The notes under the pieces: model-generated
Told to the model about the DNA's origin: nothing
The model's database searches: none
Seen by the model: the letters and a program-made list of their open reading frames with translations, nothing else
Assembly (NCBI GenBank): GCA_026391525.1
Contig: JAPLEF010000146.1
Location: forward strand, 1 to 64,000
Origin: Sphingobacteriales bacterium
GTDB lineage: Bacteria > Bacteroidota > Bacteroidia > Chitinophagales > Chitinophagaceae
DNA length: 64,000 bases
Reading direction: 5' to 3'
Part shown: one piece after another, positions 1 through 9,215 of the stretch
Layout of the letters: every line of letters begins with the position of its first letter
Position numbering within the stretch: position 1 is the stretch's first letter
Program-made: the position numbers and the translations under genes

Positions 1-1355
1 CCAATGCTTTCGCCTTTTACCTCATTTTTTTTCTTTTCCGTTATGTTGGAAAAGTTCTGTTGATCTTATTTTTTATCCTTAATGCCATTGCCGTTTATTT
101 TATCAATACCTATGCGGTAATCATCGACGAAAGCATGATAGGCAACGTGCTCAATACCAATTATGAAGAGTCGAGTAGTTTTTTCTCCTTCAAATTAATA
201 TTATATATCATCCTGTTAGGTATTCTTCCGGCTATTTATATCATCAAGGTTAAAATCATCAATGTAACATGGAAGAGATTTTTAATCACCGTTTCTGTAG
301 CTTTATTATTTATGCTGGGAATGGTATTTGCAAATGCTAAAAACTGGCTTTGGATTGATAAGAATTCAAAAGTATTGGGTGGGCTTGCCATGCCCTGGAG
401 TTATGTGGTGAATACCTCTCTTTTTTATATTCATAAACAACAGAAAAATGAAAAGGAGATATTGTTGCCGAATGCAACAGTAAAAGACTCTATAAAATCG
501 GTTATGGTGTTGGTAATCGGTGAATCGGCAAGAAGCGAAAACTTTTCTTTATACGGTTATCATAGGAATACGAATCCGCTTTTGGCTAAAACAGATCATT
601 TGTATCATTTTGAAGCCAGTTCCTGTGCAACTTATACAACTGCGGGTGTAAAATGTATTTTAGAACATTCCAGCTCAGATAAGTTGTATGAAATTTTGCC
701 TAATTACCTGTATAGGAATAATGTGGATGTAATCTGGCGAACCACAAACTGGGGCGAACCGCCTGTTCATATCGCAAATTATCAGCGTAACGATGTTTTA
801 ATGGCAAACTGTAAAGGTGAAGGATGTAATTATGATGAAGTTCTTTTATCCGGATTAAAAGAACAAATTCTTGCCAGTAAAAAGAATAAGATTTTGATCG
901 TGTTACATACCAGCATAAGTCATGGTCCAACTTATAGTAAACAGTATCCACCTCAATTTGAAATATTTAAACCGGTTTGTAATAGTGTTGAACTAGGAAA
1001 TTGTTCTCAGGAATCGTTAATCAATGCTTATGACAATACAATCGTTTATACCGATTATGTATTACATCAGGTAATTGAGCATCTGAAACAATTGCCGGAA
1101 TACAATAGTTCAATGATTTTTATTTCCGATCATGGAGAATCGTTAGGAGAAAAGAATCTTTATATGCATGGATTACCATTAAGTATTGCTCCAAAAGAAC
1201 AATATGATATTCCTTTCATAGTTTGGTTGTCGGATAGCACGAAGCAACTAAAACCTAGTCAAACTTTATCACAGAACCATGTATTTCACAGTGTCTTGAA
1301 TTTTTTGGGCATCCAGAGCCCTGTTTATAATGAGGAGATGAATATATATAAATGA
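1..1355 (+). CDS. phosphoethanolamine transferase (EptA-like), 5' truncated
   Basis: Inner-membrane sulfatase-fold enzyme that transfers phosphoethanolamine, typically to lipid A or another envelope glycan. The reading frame is open to the left edge (first full codon at base 3), so the TTG start in the ORF track is an artefact and the N-terminus lies outside the window. Hydrophobic segments fill the first ~130 visible residues (membrane domain). They are followed by the periplasmic catalytic domain with VIGESARSENFSLYGY (metal-binding Glu), a Thr-rich nucleophile segment CATYTTAGVKC, and SDHGESLGE followed by YMHG (metal ligands). Cysteine pairs typical of the family are present. The exact substrate cannot be told from sequence. 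The family call is firm. Confidence 0.9.
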   Translation, partial: NAFAFYLIFFLFRYVGKVLLILFFILNAIAVYFINTYAVIIDESMIGNVLNTNYEESSSFFSFKLILYIILLGILPAIYIIKVKIINVTWKRFLITVSVALLFMLGMVFANAKNWLWIDKNSKVLGGLAMPWSYVVNTSLFYIHKQQKNEKEILLPNATVKDSIKSVMVLVIGESARSENFSLYGYHRNTNPLLAKTDHLYHFEASSCATYTTAGVKCILEHSSSDKLYEILPNYLYRNNVDVIWRTTNWGEPPVHIANYQRNDVLMANCKGEGCNYDEVLLSGLKEQILASKKNKILIVLHTSISHGPTYSKQYPPQFEIFKPVCNSVELGNCSQESLINAYDNTIVYTDYVLHQVIEHLKQLPEYNSSMIFISDHGESLGEKNLYMHGLPLSIAPKEQYDIPFIVWLSDSTKQLKPSQTLSQNHVFHSVLNFLGIQSPVYNEEMNIYK

Positions 1356-1368
1356 TTTTTTTGCTGCA

Positions 1369-1485
1369 GGTCAGGAGACCACGCAGCTGCGGAATCATTC
1401 CGTTTCGTGAGGACACGAACCGGGGCGGAGGAGTTGTTCCGTTTCGTGGCACACGAAATCCGGGGCGGGGGCGGGGCGACTTTAA
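1369..1485. repeat. GC-rich hairpin repeat (REP-like), two units
   Basis: Two similar units follow each other: ATTCCGTTTCGTG-AGGA-CACGAACCGGGGCGG and GTTCCGTTTCGTG-GCA-CACGAAATCCGGGGCGG. Each contains a short hairpin (TTCGTG/CACGAA, extended to TTTCGTG/CACGAAA in the second) followed by a CCGGGGCGG block. The tract is much more GC-rich than its AT-rich surroundings and lies just after the stop of the phosphoethanolamine transferase. The 62-aa and 65-aa ORFs across it have repeat-like translations and are not taken as genes. It resembles dispersed extragenic palindromes, but no other copy was found in this window. Confidence 0.5.
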
Positions 1486-1556
1486 GTTTTTATTGGCATA
1501 TGCCCTAAAATATCCCCGGCGTTTTGGTGATACCGGATGAAATAAACCCCATCCCC

Positions 1557-1673
1557 ATGAAAAAACTGCTCTTCATCAGCTTTATCACCCTGATTTTTAC
1601 TTCCTGTTCGCGATCGGCAAACATGCATCAGGCTGCAGATAATCATTACAAACGCAGCCGATACGTAAACTAA
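1557..1673 (+). CDS. tiny predicted lipoprotein, 38 aa
   Basis: ATG-started 38-codon frame, too short for the ORF track. The start MKKLLFISFITLIFTSC is a clean lipoprotein signal (charged N-terminus, hydrophobic stretch, TSC lipobox), followed by a short polar tail SRSANMHQAADNHYKRS. It ends in TAA, followed about 27 bases later by a terminator-like hairpin. This combination supports a real small gene, perhaps an entericidin-like membrane peptide by size and lipidation only. No family is recognised. Confidence 0.5.
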   Translation: MKKLLFISFITLIFTSCSRSANMHQAADNHYKRSRYVN

Positions 1674-1700
1674 AACAATTGACCCCTTTTTGCACAACAA

Positions 1701-1728
1701 TGCCCCGTTGCGAAACAGGGCATTTTAT
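1701..1728 (+). terminator. intrinsic terminator after the small lipoprotein
   Basis: Stem TGCCCCGTT / AACAGGGCA (9 positions, one C-A mismatch) closes a GCGA loop and is followed by TTTTATTATT. It sits between the small lipoprotein (+) and the small membrane gene on the opposite strand and could serve the plus-strand transcript. Confidence 0.55.
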
Positions 1729-1747
1729 TATTAAGTCAGAAGTATAA

Positions 1748-1903
1748 TCACATCAAATCCATAGCCATTGCAAAAAAGGTTACATTAAATGGTAGAATCA
1801 TCGAGCAGTATCCGCCACCCACAGCATACACCCCAAAAAAGGCGGCTACCGAAAGTAAAAATAATACCCAATACAACCCGGATGATCTTTTCTTATGTTC
1901 CAT
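1748..1903 (-). CDS. small membrane protein, 51 aa
   Basis: Start chosen at the internal ATG (MEHKKRSSGLYWVLFLLS), not the 70-aa ORF start, because the first 19 residues look like read-through of the leader. One central hydrophobic span (YWVLFLLSVAAFFGVYAVGG) is followed by a second hydrophobic C-terminal part rich in Phe and Met. A TATATTTG element matching the Bacteroidota -7 consensus lies 15 bases upstream. The charged N-terminus and membrane spans make it a plausible conserved small inner-membrane protein. Function unknown. Confidence 0.5.
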   Translation of the reverse strand: MEHKKRSSGLYWVLFLLSVAAFFGVYAVGGGYCSMILPFNVTFFAMAMDLM

Positions 1904-1918
1904 TTTTGTTAGTTTTTG

Positions 1919-1926
1919 CAAATATA
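1919..1926 (-). promoter_or_regulatory. -7 promoter element TATATTTG
   Basis: Exact match to TAnnTTTG on the minus strand, placed to give a short leader for the 51-aa membrane protein. No clear TTG is seen at the expected -33 position, so this is tentative. Confidence 0.3.
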
Positions 1927-2038
1927 AGGGAGAATATTTTTTCGGTTCTTTTTTTTTCAAACTGCTTCAAATCATCTCAAAATCAATGGCTAATTTTAGC
2001 TATTATGATTAAATTGCTCTCCTAAACCCTTTTGTTCG

Positions 2039-4699
2039 ATGAGAATTCATTTCTATATCAGGTATGCTACCAATTATGGCCAAAAGCTGGGGATCAGGAT
2101 TCATCCCCAAGACGAAGATAAAGGCCCAATTGCTCTGGAGCTTACTTATCTGAATGAAGCTTTCTGGACCGGTAGTTTTGAACCCTCCGATTCACAAAAA
2201 AAAGAACCTTTTCATTATCACTATATTTTAACCGAAGCTGATGGGAGAGAAGTTGCCGACCATTGGCCTGCACGAGCACTCCACCTGAAAAAAACGGATG
2301 CAGATGATATCGACGTGGTTGATGATTGGCAGTCCTTGTCTTTTTATCCCTCGGTTTTCAATAGCCGTGCTTTCACACAGGTTTTTGATACCCATCGGCA
2401 GAAAGTAAAAGAAACTTCCGTAAAAAATCCAACCCATTTATTTGATGTACATGCATCGTATCTACCTGAAAACAAAATCGTTTGTCTGGTTGGTTCAAGT
2501 AAGAAACTGAAAGAATGGGATTTACAAAATCCGATACTGTTGCGCAAGAAAAAACACAGTTGGCAGGTAAAACTAAATCTCAACAAAGAGAAATTTCCAT
2601 TAGAATATAAGTTCGGAGTTTACGATACCGTAGAAAAAAAAGTACTTTTTCTGGAAGAAGGTGATAACCGATTGCTTCAAAAACCTCAGGGGAGGGAAAA
2701 TTTTACTATACTACATCAGTTTGTGGCTTTCCATCATTTTCCCTGGAAAGCCGCTGGTGTAAATATCCAGTTGTCGGCTTTAAAATCTGATAAAAGCTGG
2801 GGCATCGGCGATTTTACCGATATCAATCTGCTTACCGATTGGGCGAAGGCATCGGGATTGAAAATGATTCAGCTACTACCCATCAACGATACAACGGCTA
2901 AGCATGACCGAAGAGATTCCTATCCCTATTCTGCGATATCAGCCTTTGCCCTGCATCCTGTTTTTCTGAATGTGCAAAAATTGGCTTTAGCTGCTTCTTT
3001 GGAATTTCCGGAGGAAACACTTGAAGAAGTAAAGGAAATCAATGATCTGCCCACACTCGATTACGACCGTGTTTGGAAGATCAAATCAAATGCCATTCGC
3101 GAATTGTATGAGAAGGATAAGTTTTCATTTAAAGACGACTTCGCTTATTTTGATTTCTTCGACCTTAACCGGCATTGGTTAGTTCCTTATGCCGCTTTTT
3201 GTTATCTACGCGATAAAAATAAGAATGCCGATTTTTCAACATGGGGAGCCTATGCTTCTTATGATGAAGATGCCATCCAGGAACTGGTGAGTCCCGATAC
3301 AGCACACTACGATGCAGTTGCCATTCATTATTATAGCCAATACCACCTGCATTTGCAATTGCGCGATGCGGTGGATTACGCACATAAACAAAACATTATT
3401 CTCAAAGGCGATTTGCCCATCGGGGTTGGAAGGCACAGTGTGGATACCTGGATGAACCCGTCACTCTTTCATATGGAAATGCAGGCCGGTGCACCACCTG
3501 ATGCTTTTGCCGTGAAGGGCCAGAACTGGAGTTTCCCAACTTACAACTGGGAGAAGATGCAGGAAAACGATTATGCCTGGTGGCGCCAGCGTATGGAACA
3601 CATGAGCAACTATTTCGATGCCATCCGGATTGACCATGTACTGGGTTTCTTCCGTATCTGGAGCATTCCCATCAGAGCAGTGGAAGGTATTTTTGGGCGT
3701 TTCATGCCGGTAAACCCGGTAAATGCCAACGATTTTTTACAGGCAGGAGTTCCTTTCGATGAAGCCAGATTTTGCGATCCCTATATCACCGATACGGTTT
3801 TGTATGGTGTTTTTGGAGAACATGCAGCTTGGGTGAAAGAAAATATACTCGAGGGATACCGGTTTAGAGAAGCATTCAACAGCCAGGAAAAAATCAATGA
3901 TTGGTTCAGTAAGCATTACAACCTCCCCGATGTAAAGCAGGGGCTGTATGATTTATTGGGCAATGTGATTTTACTGCGCGATGAGTATACTTCAGGGCAA
4001 TTTCATTTTCGGATAGCCATGCAAGATAGTTCATCTTTCAAAAATTTATCGTCGCACGAACAAGGCTTGCTGAATGAAATGTATCGCCAGTATTTCTTTG
4101 AGAAGCAAAATGACCTCTGGTATAGGGTTGCGCAAAATAAGCTGGATGCCATCCAGAAAAGTTCTGATATGCTGATTTGTGCGGAAGACTTAGGTATGGT
4201 ACCTCCGATGGTGGAAGATGTACTGAAAACACGTCAGATCCTTGCCTTACAAGTGCAACGCATGCCTAAAGCGCATACGGATACTTTCGCTCATCCCCGA
4301 AATGCGCCTTATTTGTCGGTAGTAACCCCATCCACCCATGATATGAGTACGCTGCGCGAATGGTGGGAAGAAGACCGTAACATCACCCAGCTCTTTTTCA
4401 ACCAGCAACTGGGCCAGCAAGGCGATGCCCCTTTCTATTGCGAAACATGGGTAAGCAGGGAGATCATATTGCAGCATTTACATTCACCGGCGATGTGGAC
4501 GGTTTTTTTATTGCAGGATCTGCTGGGAATGGACGAAAACTGCCGGAGGGAAATACCTGCCGATGAGCGGATCAATATCCCGGCCAACCCTAACCATTAT
4601 TGGAATTACAGGATGCATATCAGTCTTGAGTACCTTTTAGCAAAAAAAGCATTCACCAAAAAGCTGGCCGGCATGATTTCGGATACAGGCCGACGTTAG
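2039..4699 (+). CDS. malQ: 4-alpha-glucanotransferase (GH77) with N-terminal starch-binding domains
   Basis: Cytoplasmic amylomaltase that transfers alpha-1,4-glucan segments between maltodextrins, releasing glucose. At 886 aa it is far longer than the ~500-aa E. coli type. Residues ~1-240 form two CBM20-like modules (for example KIVCLVGSSKKLKEWD) before the GH77 barrel, an architecture shared with plant DPE2 and many Bacteroidota. Catalytic segments are IRIDHVLGFFRIW (nucleophile D532), CAEDLGMVP (acid/base E716) and STHDMSTLREWW (D768). No signal peptide. It is followed 3 bases later by the epimerase gene, so the two are probably cotranscribed. No GTGTA-type operator was seen upstream. It is the expected cytoplasmic partner of the starch locus 8 kb away. 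Confidence 0.95.
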   Translation: MRIHFYIRYATNYGQKLGIRIHPQDEDKGPIALELTYLNEAFWTGSFEPSDSQKKEPFHYHYILTEADGREVADHWPARALHLKKTDADDIDVVDDWQSLSFYPSVFNSRAFTQVFDTHRQKVKETSVKNPTHLFDVHASYLPENKIVCLVGSSKKLKEWDLQNPILLRKKKHSWQVKLNLNKEKFPLEYKFGVYDTVEKKVLFLEEGDNRLLQKPQGRENFTILHQFVAFHHFPWKAAGVNIQLSALKSDKSWGIGDFTDINLLTDWAKASGLKMIQLLPINDTTAKHDRRDSYPYSAISAFALHPVFLNVQKLALAASLEFPEETLEEVKEINDLPTLDYDRVWKIKSNAIRELYEKDKFSFKDDFAYFDFFDLNRHWLVPYAAFCYLRDKNKNADFSTWGAYASYDEDAIQELVSPDTAHYDAVAIHYYSQYHLHLQLRDAVDYAHKQNIILKGDLPIGVGRHSVDTWMNPSLFHMEMQAGAPPDAFAVKGQNWSFPTYNWEKMQENDYAWWRQRMEHMSNYFDAIRIDHVLGFFRIWSIPIRAVEGIFGRFMPVNPVNANDFLQAGVPFDEARFCDPYITDTVLYGVFGEHAAWVKENILEGYRFREAFNSQEKINDWFSKHYNLPDVKQGLYDLLGNVILLRDEYTSGQFHFRIAMQDSSSFKNLSSHEQGLLNEMYRQYFFEKQNDLWYRVAQNKLDAIQKSSDMLICAEDLGMVPPMVEDVLKTRQILALQVQRMPKAHTDTFAHPRNAPYLSVVTPSTHDMSTLREWWEEDRNITQLFFNQQLGQQGDAPFYCETWVSREIILQHLHSPAMWTVFLLQDLLGMDENCRREIPADERINIPANPNHYWNYRMHISLEYLLAKKAFTKKLAGMISDTGRR

Positions 4700-4702
4700 T
4701 AT

Positions 4703-5728
4703 ATGAAAGTAGCCTACAAATCGGTTGCTACTCCGTTTCGGCATCCATTTACCATCTCAAAAGGAACCAAAACACATCAGCCGGCTTTGCTGGTTGAACT
4801 GGAATATTTTGGCTTTAAAGGATATGGTGAGGCGCCGGCAATTACGTATTACAACATTACGGTTGAACAGATGATTGCCGATCTGGAATCGAAGAAACAG
4901 TTGGTAGAAAAATTTTCATTTTCCGATCCTGAAAGATATTGGCATTACCTGCATCATCTTTTTCCAAAGAATCCTTTTTTGGTTTGTGCATTGGATATGG
5001 CAGCATGGGACCTCTTCGGAAAAATGAAGAAGTTACCGCTCTATCAGTATTGGAAGCTTGATCCCGCAAATGCGCCTGTTACCGATTTTACTATCGGGTT
5101 AGATACACCTGAAATGATGTTACAAAAAATGCTCGAACAGCCCTGGCCCATCTATAAAATAAAAATGGCTGCTCCTGAAGATATCCGTACACTTCAATTA
5201 TTGCGCAAGCATACCAACGCTTCATTCAGGATTGATGCCAATGCAGCCTGGGAACTAAGTACAGCATTGGAACTGATTCCAAGGTTAAAAGAATTGAATG
5301 TTGAATTGGTTGAACAACCCCTGGCGAAAGACGATTGGGATGGGATGAAAATCTTGTATGAAAAGTCTGTATTGCCCATTTTTGCCGATGAATCATGTGT
5401 TTCCGAACAAGATGTAAACAGATGTATTGGTTACTTTCATGGCATCAATATCAAACTCACCAAATGCAGTGGCATTACTCCTGCACGAAGAATGATCGCA
5501 GACGCAAGAACAAAGGGATTGAAAGTGATGTTGGGTTGTATGAATGAAGCTGTTGTGGGCACAGCTGCTTTGGCACATTTAGCGCCTATGGCCGATTATA
5601 TGGATATGGACGGGCCTTTGTTGTTGCTAAATGAAAATAAGCACATGGAAGTATTCAGTCAAACAGGGGCATATCAATATAACGACTTACCCGGTTTGGG
5701 TGTTCATCGTACTGCTTTTACTCCCTGA
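4703..5728 (+). CDS. dipeptide epimerase (enolase superfamily, AEE/YkfB type)
   Basis: Enolase-superfamily enzyme of the muconate-lactonising subgroup, probably epimerising L-Ala-D/L-Glu or a related dipeptide from murein turnover. Residues 1-~115 form the capping domain. The barrel carries the catalytic K-x-K pair (K152/K154 in YKIKMA), the metal ligands D178 (DANAAW), E204 (VEQP) and D229 (ADES), and a second lysine region NIKLTKCSG (~251-254) on the opposite face. The start overlaps no other gene and lies 3 bases after malQ. Substrate specificity within dipeptide epimerases cannot be set from sequence alone. Confidence 0.85.
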   Translation: MKVAYKSVATPFRHPFTISKGTKTHQPALLVELEYFGFKGYGEAPAITYYNITVEQMIADLESKKQLVEKFSFSDPERYWHYLHHLFPKNPFLVCALDMAAWDLFGKMKKLPLYQYWKLDPANAPVTDFTIGLDTPEMMLQKMLEQPWPIYKIKMAAPEDIRTLQLLRKHTNASFRIDANAAWELSTALELIPRLKELNVELVEQPLAKDDWDGMKILYEKSVLPIFADESCVSEQDVNRCIGYFHGINIKLTKCSGITPARRMIADARTKGLKVMLGCMNEAVVGTAALAHLAPMADYMDMDGPLLLLNENKHMEVFSQTGAYQYNDLPGLGVHRTAFTP

Positions 5729-5762
5729 AAAAAACAGATCACTATAAACATTAGTTTTTCAA

Positions 5763-7808
5763 TTACCATATTTTAACCCTTAGACTATCTGCCTGGTACA
5801 TGGCATCACCCGGTTTAACTCCGAAAGTGCTGTAAAACTCATCCACATCCTGGAAAGGACCGTTCACCCTGTATTTGGCAGGGGAGTGTACATCGGTGAG
5901 TAAGCGGCTGCGCAATTGCTCTTCGCGGGTATGGCCCAGCCAGCCCAACGCATATCCGAGGAAATACCTTTGCATGGGATTGAGGTTGCTGATACTTTTA
6001 TTTTCTTTGTATTGGGCTGTTTTTTTAAATGCTTCGATGCCTAACAAGATTCCTCCCAGATCGGCGATGTTTTCACCTAATGTTGCTTTGCCATTGATAT
6101 GGTACCCTTTAACCGGTTCATATGCATCAAATTGTTTTACCATCACATCTGCACGTTTCTTAAACGCGGCTTCATCAGAATTGGTCCACCAACTTTTTAA
6201 ATTTCCTCTTTCATCAAACTGACGGCCTTCATCATCAAAGCCATGCGTTATTTCATGACCGATAGTGCTTGCTCCGGCATAGCCATACACTACCGCATCA
6301 TCTAATTCTTCATCGCGGTAACCCGGAACGGTGAAGATTCCTGCAGGCAATACGATTTCATTATTGCTGGGATTATAATAGGCATTATAGGTTTGTGGTG
6401 TCATTTCCCATTCCTCACGGTCAACAGGCTTACCCAGTTTATTGTATTGGTAATTGTGCCACCATAGTTTGGCATTGATATAATTTTTAAGCATGCTTTC
6501 CGTACCGATGTCCATGGCTGAAAAATCTTTCCATTTATCGGGATAACCCACTTTGCTCTTGATGGTTGCTAATTTCGTGTAGGCCTTGGCTTTAGTACTG
6601 TCGCTCATCCAGTCAAGTTGGGCGATACGGTCTTTAAGTGCCTGACGGATGGCTTCTACCATTACAGTATATCTTTTCTTTGCTGTTTCGTTGAAAAATT
6701 CTTTCACATACAATTGGCCCAACATTTCACCCATCGCATCTTCCTCTAACTGTATAACCCTTTTCCAGCGTGGCTTGCGTTCTTTGGCTCCACTAAACAA
6801 TTTATTGAATTGAAAAGCTTCTCTGCCATAAGCATCCGGAAGCACTGCGGCTAAATCGCTCACCAGATTGAAACGTATATATTGCTTCCAATCGGATAGG
6901 GGTGTATTGGCTAATGCGGTATTGAGTGCTTTAAAAAATTCTGGCTGCCCTACAATCACCGAGTCTAATTGCTTAATGCCTAAGATTGAAAAATAAGCAG
7001 TCCAATCTACTTTATCAGCAAGCTGAACCAATCCTGTAATCGCCATCTTGTTGTAATTTTTGTAAGGATCGCGGAGGTCTTCAATTTTGCGTGAAGCGGT
7101 TGCCAGTTTTGTTTCTAATTGAAGGATGTTATTGGCGGAGTTCGCAGCAAGTGCTGCCTCTGTTCCCGACATCGTCAGGATTTTACTGATATACGCAACA
7201 TAAGCCGATCTGATGGTCTTGGTTGCCGAATCATTCTTAAAATAGTATTCCCTTTCCGGTAAGCCGATACCGCCCTGCCATAATTGGTAGGCCATTTTAT
7301 CGCTGTTCTTGGCATCCTGCCCCACGTAATCGGCGAAAAGGGTGCTTGATCCCATTTTTTTGAATTCTGCAACTGTTGCCAATAAAGTCGGGATATCTGT
7401 AATCGCATCAATTTTATCCAGATAAGGTTTCAGCGGTTTCAAGCCATCAGCTTCAAGTTTTACCGTATCCATGGCCAATTTCCAGAAATCGCCGATCTTC
7501 TGGTCGCTACTGCCTTTTTCAGCTTTTATTGCTGCCGATTTCTCACTGATTTCCCGAAGGCGTAAAAGATTTTCTTCAATCACCAGGTTGCCGATCCCCC
7601 AACTCGATTGTTCTCCGGGTATAGGATTCTTCTTGATCCAACCGCCATTGGCATAATCAAAAAAATCTGCACCGGGTTTTACTGTACTGTCGATATTCAC
7701 CGCCACCACATCCGGTTTATTGGCTTCAATGTTTTTCTTTTCTTCTTTTTTAGTATTGCAAGCTATCAGGCTGGTAATAAAAAACAGGAGGGGAGTAATC
7801 TTTTTCAT
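5763..7808 (-). CDS. M13 family zinc metallopeptidase (PepO/neprilysin-like) lipoprotein
   Basis: Extracytoplasmic zinc endopeptidase acting on short peptides. The 681-aa length fits the family. The start MKKITPLLFFITSLIAC is a lipoprotein signal (Cys17). Peptidase_M13_N is followed by the catalytic domain with HEITHGFDDEGRQ (zinc ligands H518 and H522, catalytic E519) and ENIADLGG (third ligand E579, D583). The C-terminus ends in VKIW, similar to the conserved xxxW end of M13 enzymes. It is divergent from trmH with almost no gap, so the promoters of the two genes overlap each other's 5' ends. Confidence 0.95.
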   Translation of the reverse strand: MKKITPLLFFITSLIACNTKKEEKKNIEANKPDVVAVNIDSTVKPGADFFDYANGGWIKKNPIPGEQSSWGIGNLVIEENLLRLREISEKSAAIKAEKGSSDQKIGDFWKLAMDTVKLEADGLKPLKPYLDKIDAITDIPTLLATVAEFKKMGSSTLFADYVGQDAKNSDKMAYQLWQGGIGLPEREYYFKNDSATKTIRSAYVAYISKILTMSGTEAALAANSANNILQLETKLATASRKIEDLRDPYKNYNKMAITGLVQLADKVDWTAYFSILGIKQLDSVIVGQPEFFKALNTALANTPLSDWKQYIRFNLVSDLAAVLPDAYGREAFQFNKLFSGAKERKPRWKRVIQLEEDAMGEMLGQLYVKEFFNETAKKRYTVMVEAIRQALKDRIAQLDWMSDSTKAKAYTKLATIKSKVGYPDKWKDFSAMDIGTESMLKNYINAKLWWHNYQYNKLGKPVDREEWEMTPQTYNAYYNPSNNEIVLPAGIFTVPGYRDEELDDAVVYGYAGASTIGHEITHGFDDEGRQFDERGNLKSWWTNSDEAAFKKRADVMVKQFDAYEPVKGYHINGKATLGENIADLGGILLGIEAFKKTAQYKENKSISNLNPMQRYFLGYALGWLGHTREEQLRSRLLTDVHSPAKYRVNGPFQDVDEFYSTFGVKPGDAMYQADSLRVKIW

Positions 7809-7856
7809 CTATGATTATTTGCATTAAAAGTAAGCAATGCGTTCCGCGGTTAAAAA

Positions 7857-7864
7857 TAATTTTG
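7857..7864 (+). promoter_or_regulatory. -7 promoter element TAATTTTG for trmH
   Basis: Matches TAnnTTTG exactly, 42 bases before the chosen trmH ATG. No convincing TTG box about 20 bases upstream. Tentative. Confidence 0.3.
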
Positions 7865-7906
7865 GTAAATGGCTTATTTCAATTCAAAAATGCGATTTTC
7901 GTGAAC

Positions 7907-8509
7907 ATGACTCCTGAAAGAACAGAAAGGCTGGAATCGGTGCTGGCCAAACGACAAACCAATTTAACGGTGGTGCTCGAAAATGTTTCGGATCCGCATA
8001 ATATTTCTGCAGTGATGCGCACCTGTGATGCAGTAGGCATACAGGAAATTTATATCCTCAATACCATAATCCCCAAGCATAAGAAGTGGGGCGCCAAAAG
8101 CAGTTCTTCTGCGGCCAAATGGCTAACCATTCACCAGTTTACAGAAGTGGCCCCTTGTTTTGAAGCGCTCCGTAAGAAATATCAAAAGATATATACTACA
8201 CATCTGAGTACTGATGCGGTGGGTTTGCATGCTTTAAATCTCACACAGCCGGTTGCCCTGGTTTTTGGTAATGAGCACAGCGGAGTAAGTGAGGCATTGA
8301 TTGCATTGGCAGATGGGAATTTCATTATTCCACAAGTAGGCATTATCAAATCGCTTAACATTTCGGTAGCTTGTGCCGTAAGTTTGTATGAAGCGTACCG
8401 CCAAAAAGAAATTGCCGGGCATTATCTGGTTCCACAATTGGAAGGTGCTGAAATGGCTGAACTGCGCCTTAACTGGGGATTTTTAGATGCAGATGAAGCA
8501 ATGGAGTAA
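7907..8509 (+). CDS. trmH: TrmH-type tRNA (guanosine-18-2'-O)-methyltransferase, SPOUT family
   Basis: SAM-dependent 2'-O-ribose methylation of G18 in tRNA is the expected role. The start is placed at MTPERTERLESVLAKRQ because this is the usual TrmH N-terminus. The 32 residues upstream in the ORF track are leader sequence. SPOUT motifs: NISAVMRTCDAVG (motif 1 with the catalytic Arg), VALVFGNEHSGVS (motif 2) and IPQVGIIKSLNISVA (motif 3, knot). The ~200-aa length fits TrmH. A sister SpoU enzyme acting on rRNA cannot be fully excluded. Confidence 0.85.
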   Translation: MTPERTERLESVLAKRQTNLTVVLENVSDPHNISAVMRTCDAVGIQEIYILNTIIPKHKKWGAKSSSSAAKWLTIHQFTEVAPCFEALRKKYQKIYTTHLSTDAVGLHALNLTQPVALVFGNEHSGVSEALIALADGNFIIPQVGIIKSLNISVACAVSLYEAYRQKEIAGHYLVPQLEGAEMAELRLNWGFLDADEAME

Positions 8510-8527
8510 CGGCGCAATTTAATTGAT

Positions 8528-9205
8528 ATGATGAAATTGATTATTACCGGTGCTTCCGGAATGGTTGGGGAAGAAGTGTTGCAAGAATCTTTAAAACAGG
8601 ATTCGGTTTCATCTGTTGTAGTGATCGGGCGAAGGCATTGCGGAATTGTTCATCCTAAATTGAAGGAAGTGATCCATTCCGATTTTTTCAACCTCGATAC
8701 CATAGATGCAGATTTGAAAGGATACGACGCCTGCCTGTTTTGTTTAGGGGTTTCTTCTGTTGGGATGAAGGAAGCTGAATTTTTCAAAATGACCCATACC
8801 TTAACATTGAAATTTGCAAAATTCCTCTATCAACAAAATCCGGAAATGTTGTTTTGTTATATTTCCGGGGCAGGTACGGATACATCTGAAAAAGGCCGCC
8901 AGATGTGGGCCAGGGTGAAGGGAAAAACAGAAAACGACCTGCAGCAAATAGGTTTCAAGGGAGTGTACCTTTTCCGTCCCGGGTATTTGCAGCCTTCTCC
9001 TAATATGCAGCATACCTTGAAATACTACCGCTACCTGAAATGGATGTATCCGTTTCTGAATTCAGTTGTTCCGGGTTATGTTTCAACGCTTCAGCAATTG
9101 GCTAAAGCCATGTTGTACGTTTCGCTTAATGGCTACCGGCAACGGATACTTGAAGTTAAGGAAATCAGGGCTGCCGCAACGATGTTCGACGGTATGAAAA
9201 AATAA
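8528..9205 (+). CDS. NAD(P)-binding atypical SDR / epimerase-like protein
   Basis: Rossmann-fold protein with the dinucleotide-binding start IITGASGMVGEEVL and a later FRPGYLQP segment, typical of short atypical SDRs (YwnB/HTATIP2-like). The usual YxxxK catalytic pair is not evident, so it may bind nucleotide without acting as a classical dehydrogenase. It lies 18 bases after trmH and 10 bases before aat on the same strand, suggesting one transcript. Physiological role unknown. Confidence 0.75.
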   Translation: MMKLIITGASGMVGEEVLQESLKQDSVSSVVVIGRRHCGIVHPKLKEVIHSDFFNLDTIDADLKGYDACLFCLGVSSVGMKEAEFFKMTHTLTLKFAKFLYQQNPEMLFCYISGAGTDTSEKGRQMWARVKGKTENDLQQIGFKGVYLFRPGYLQPSPNMQHTLKYYRYLKWMYPFLNSVVPGYVSTLQQLAKAMLYVSLNGYRQRILEVKEIRAAATMFDGMKK

Positions 9206-9215
9206 TGCTGCTGTT

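Noticed and set aside
1352-1540. 62-aa and 65-aa ORFs across the GC-rich hairpins
   Set aside because: Their translations come from the repeat units and show no protein-like pattern.
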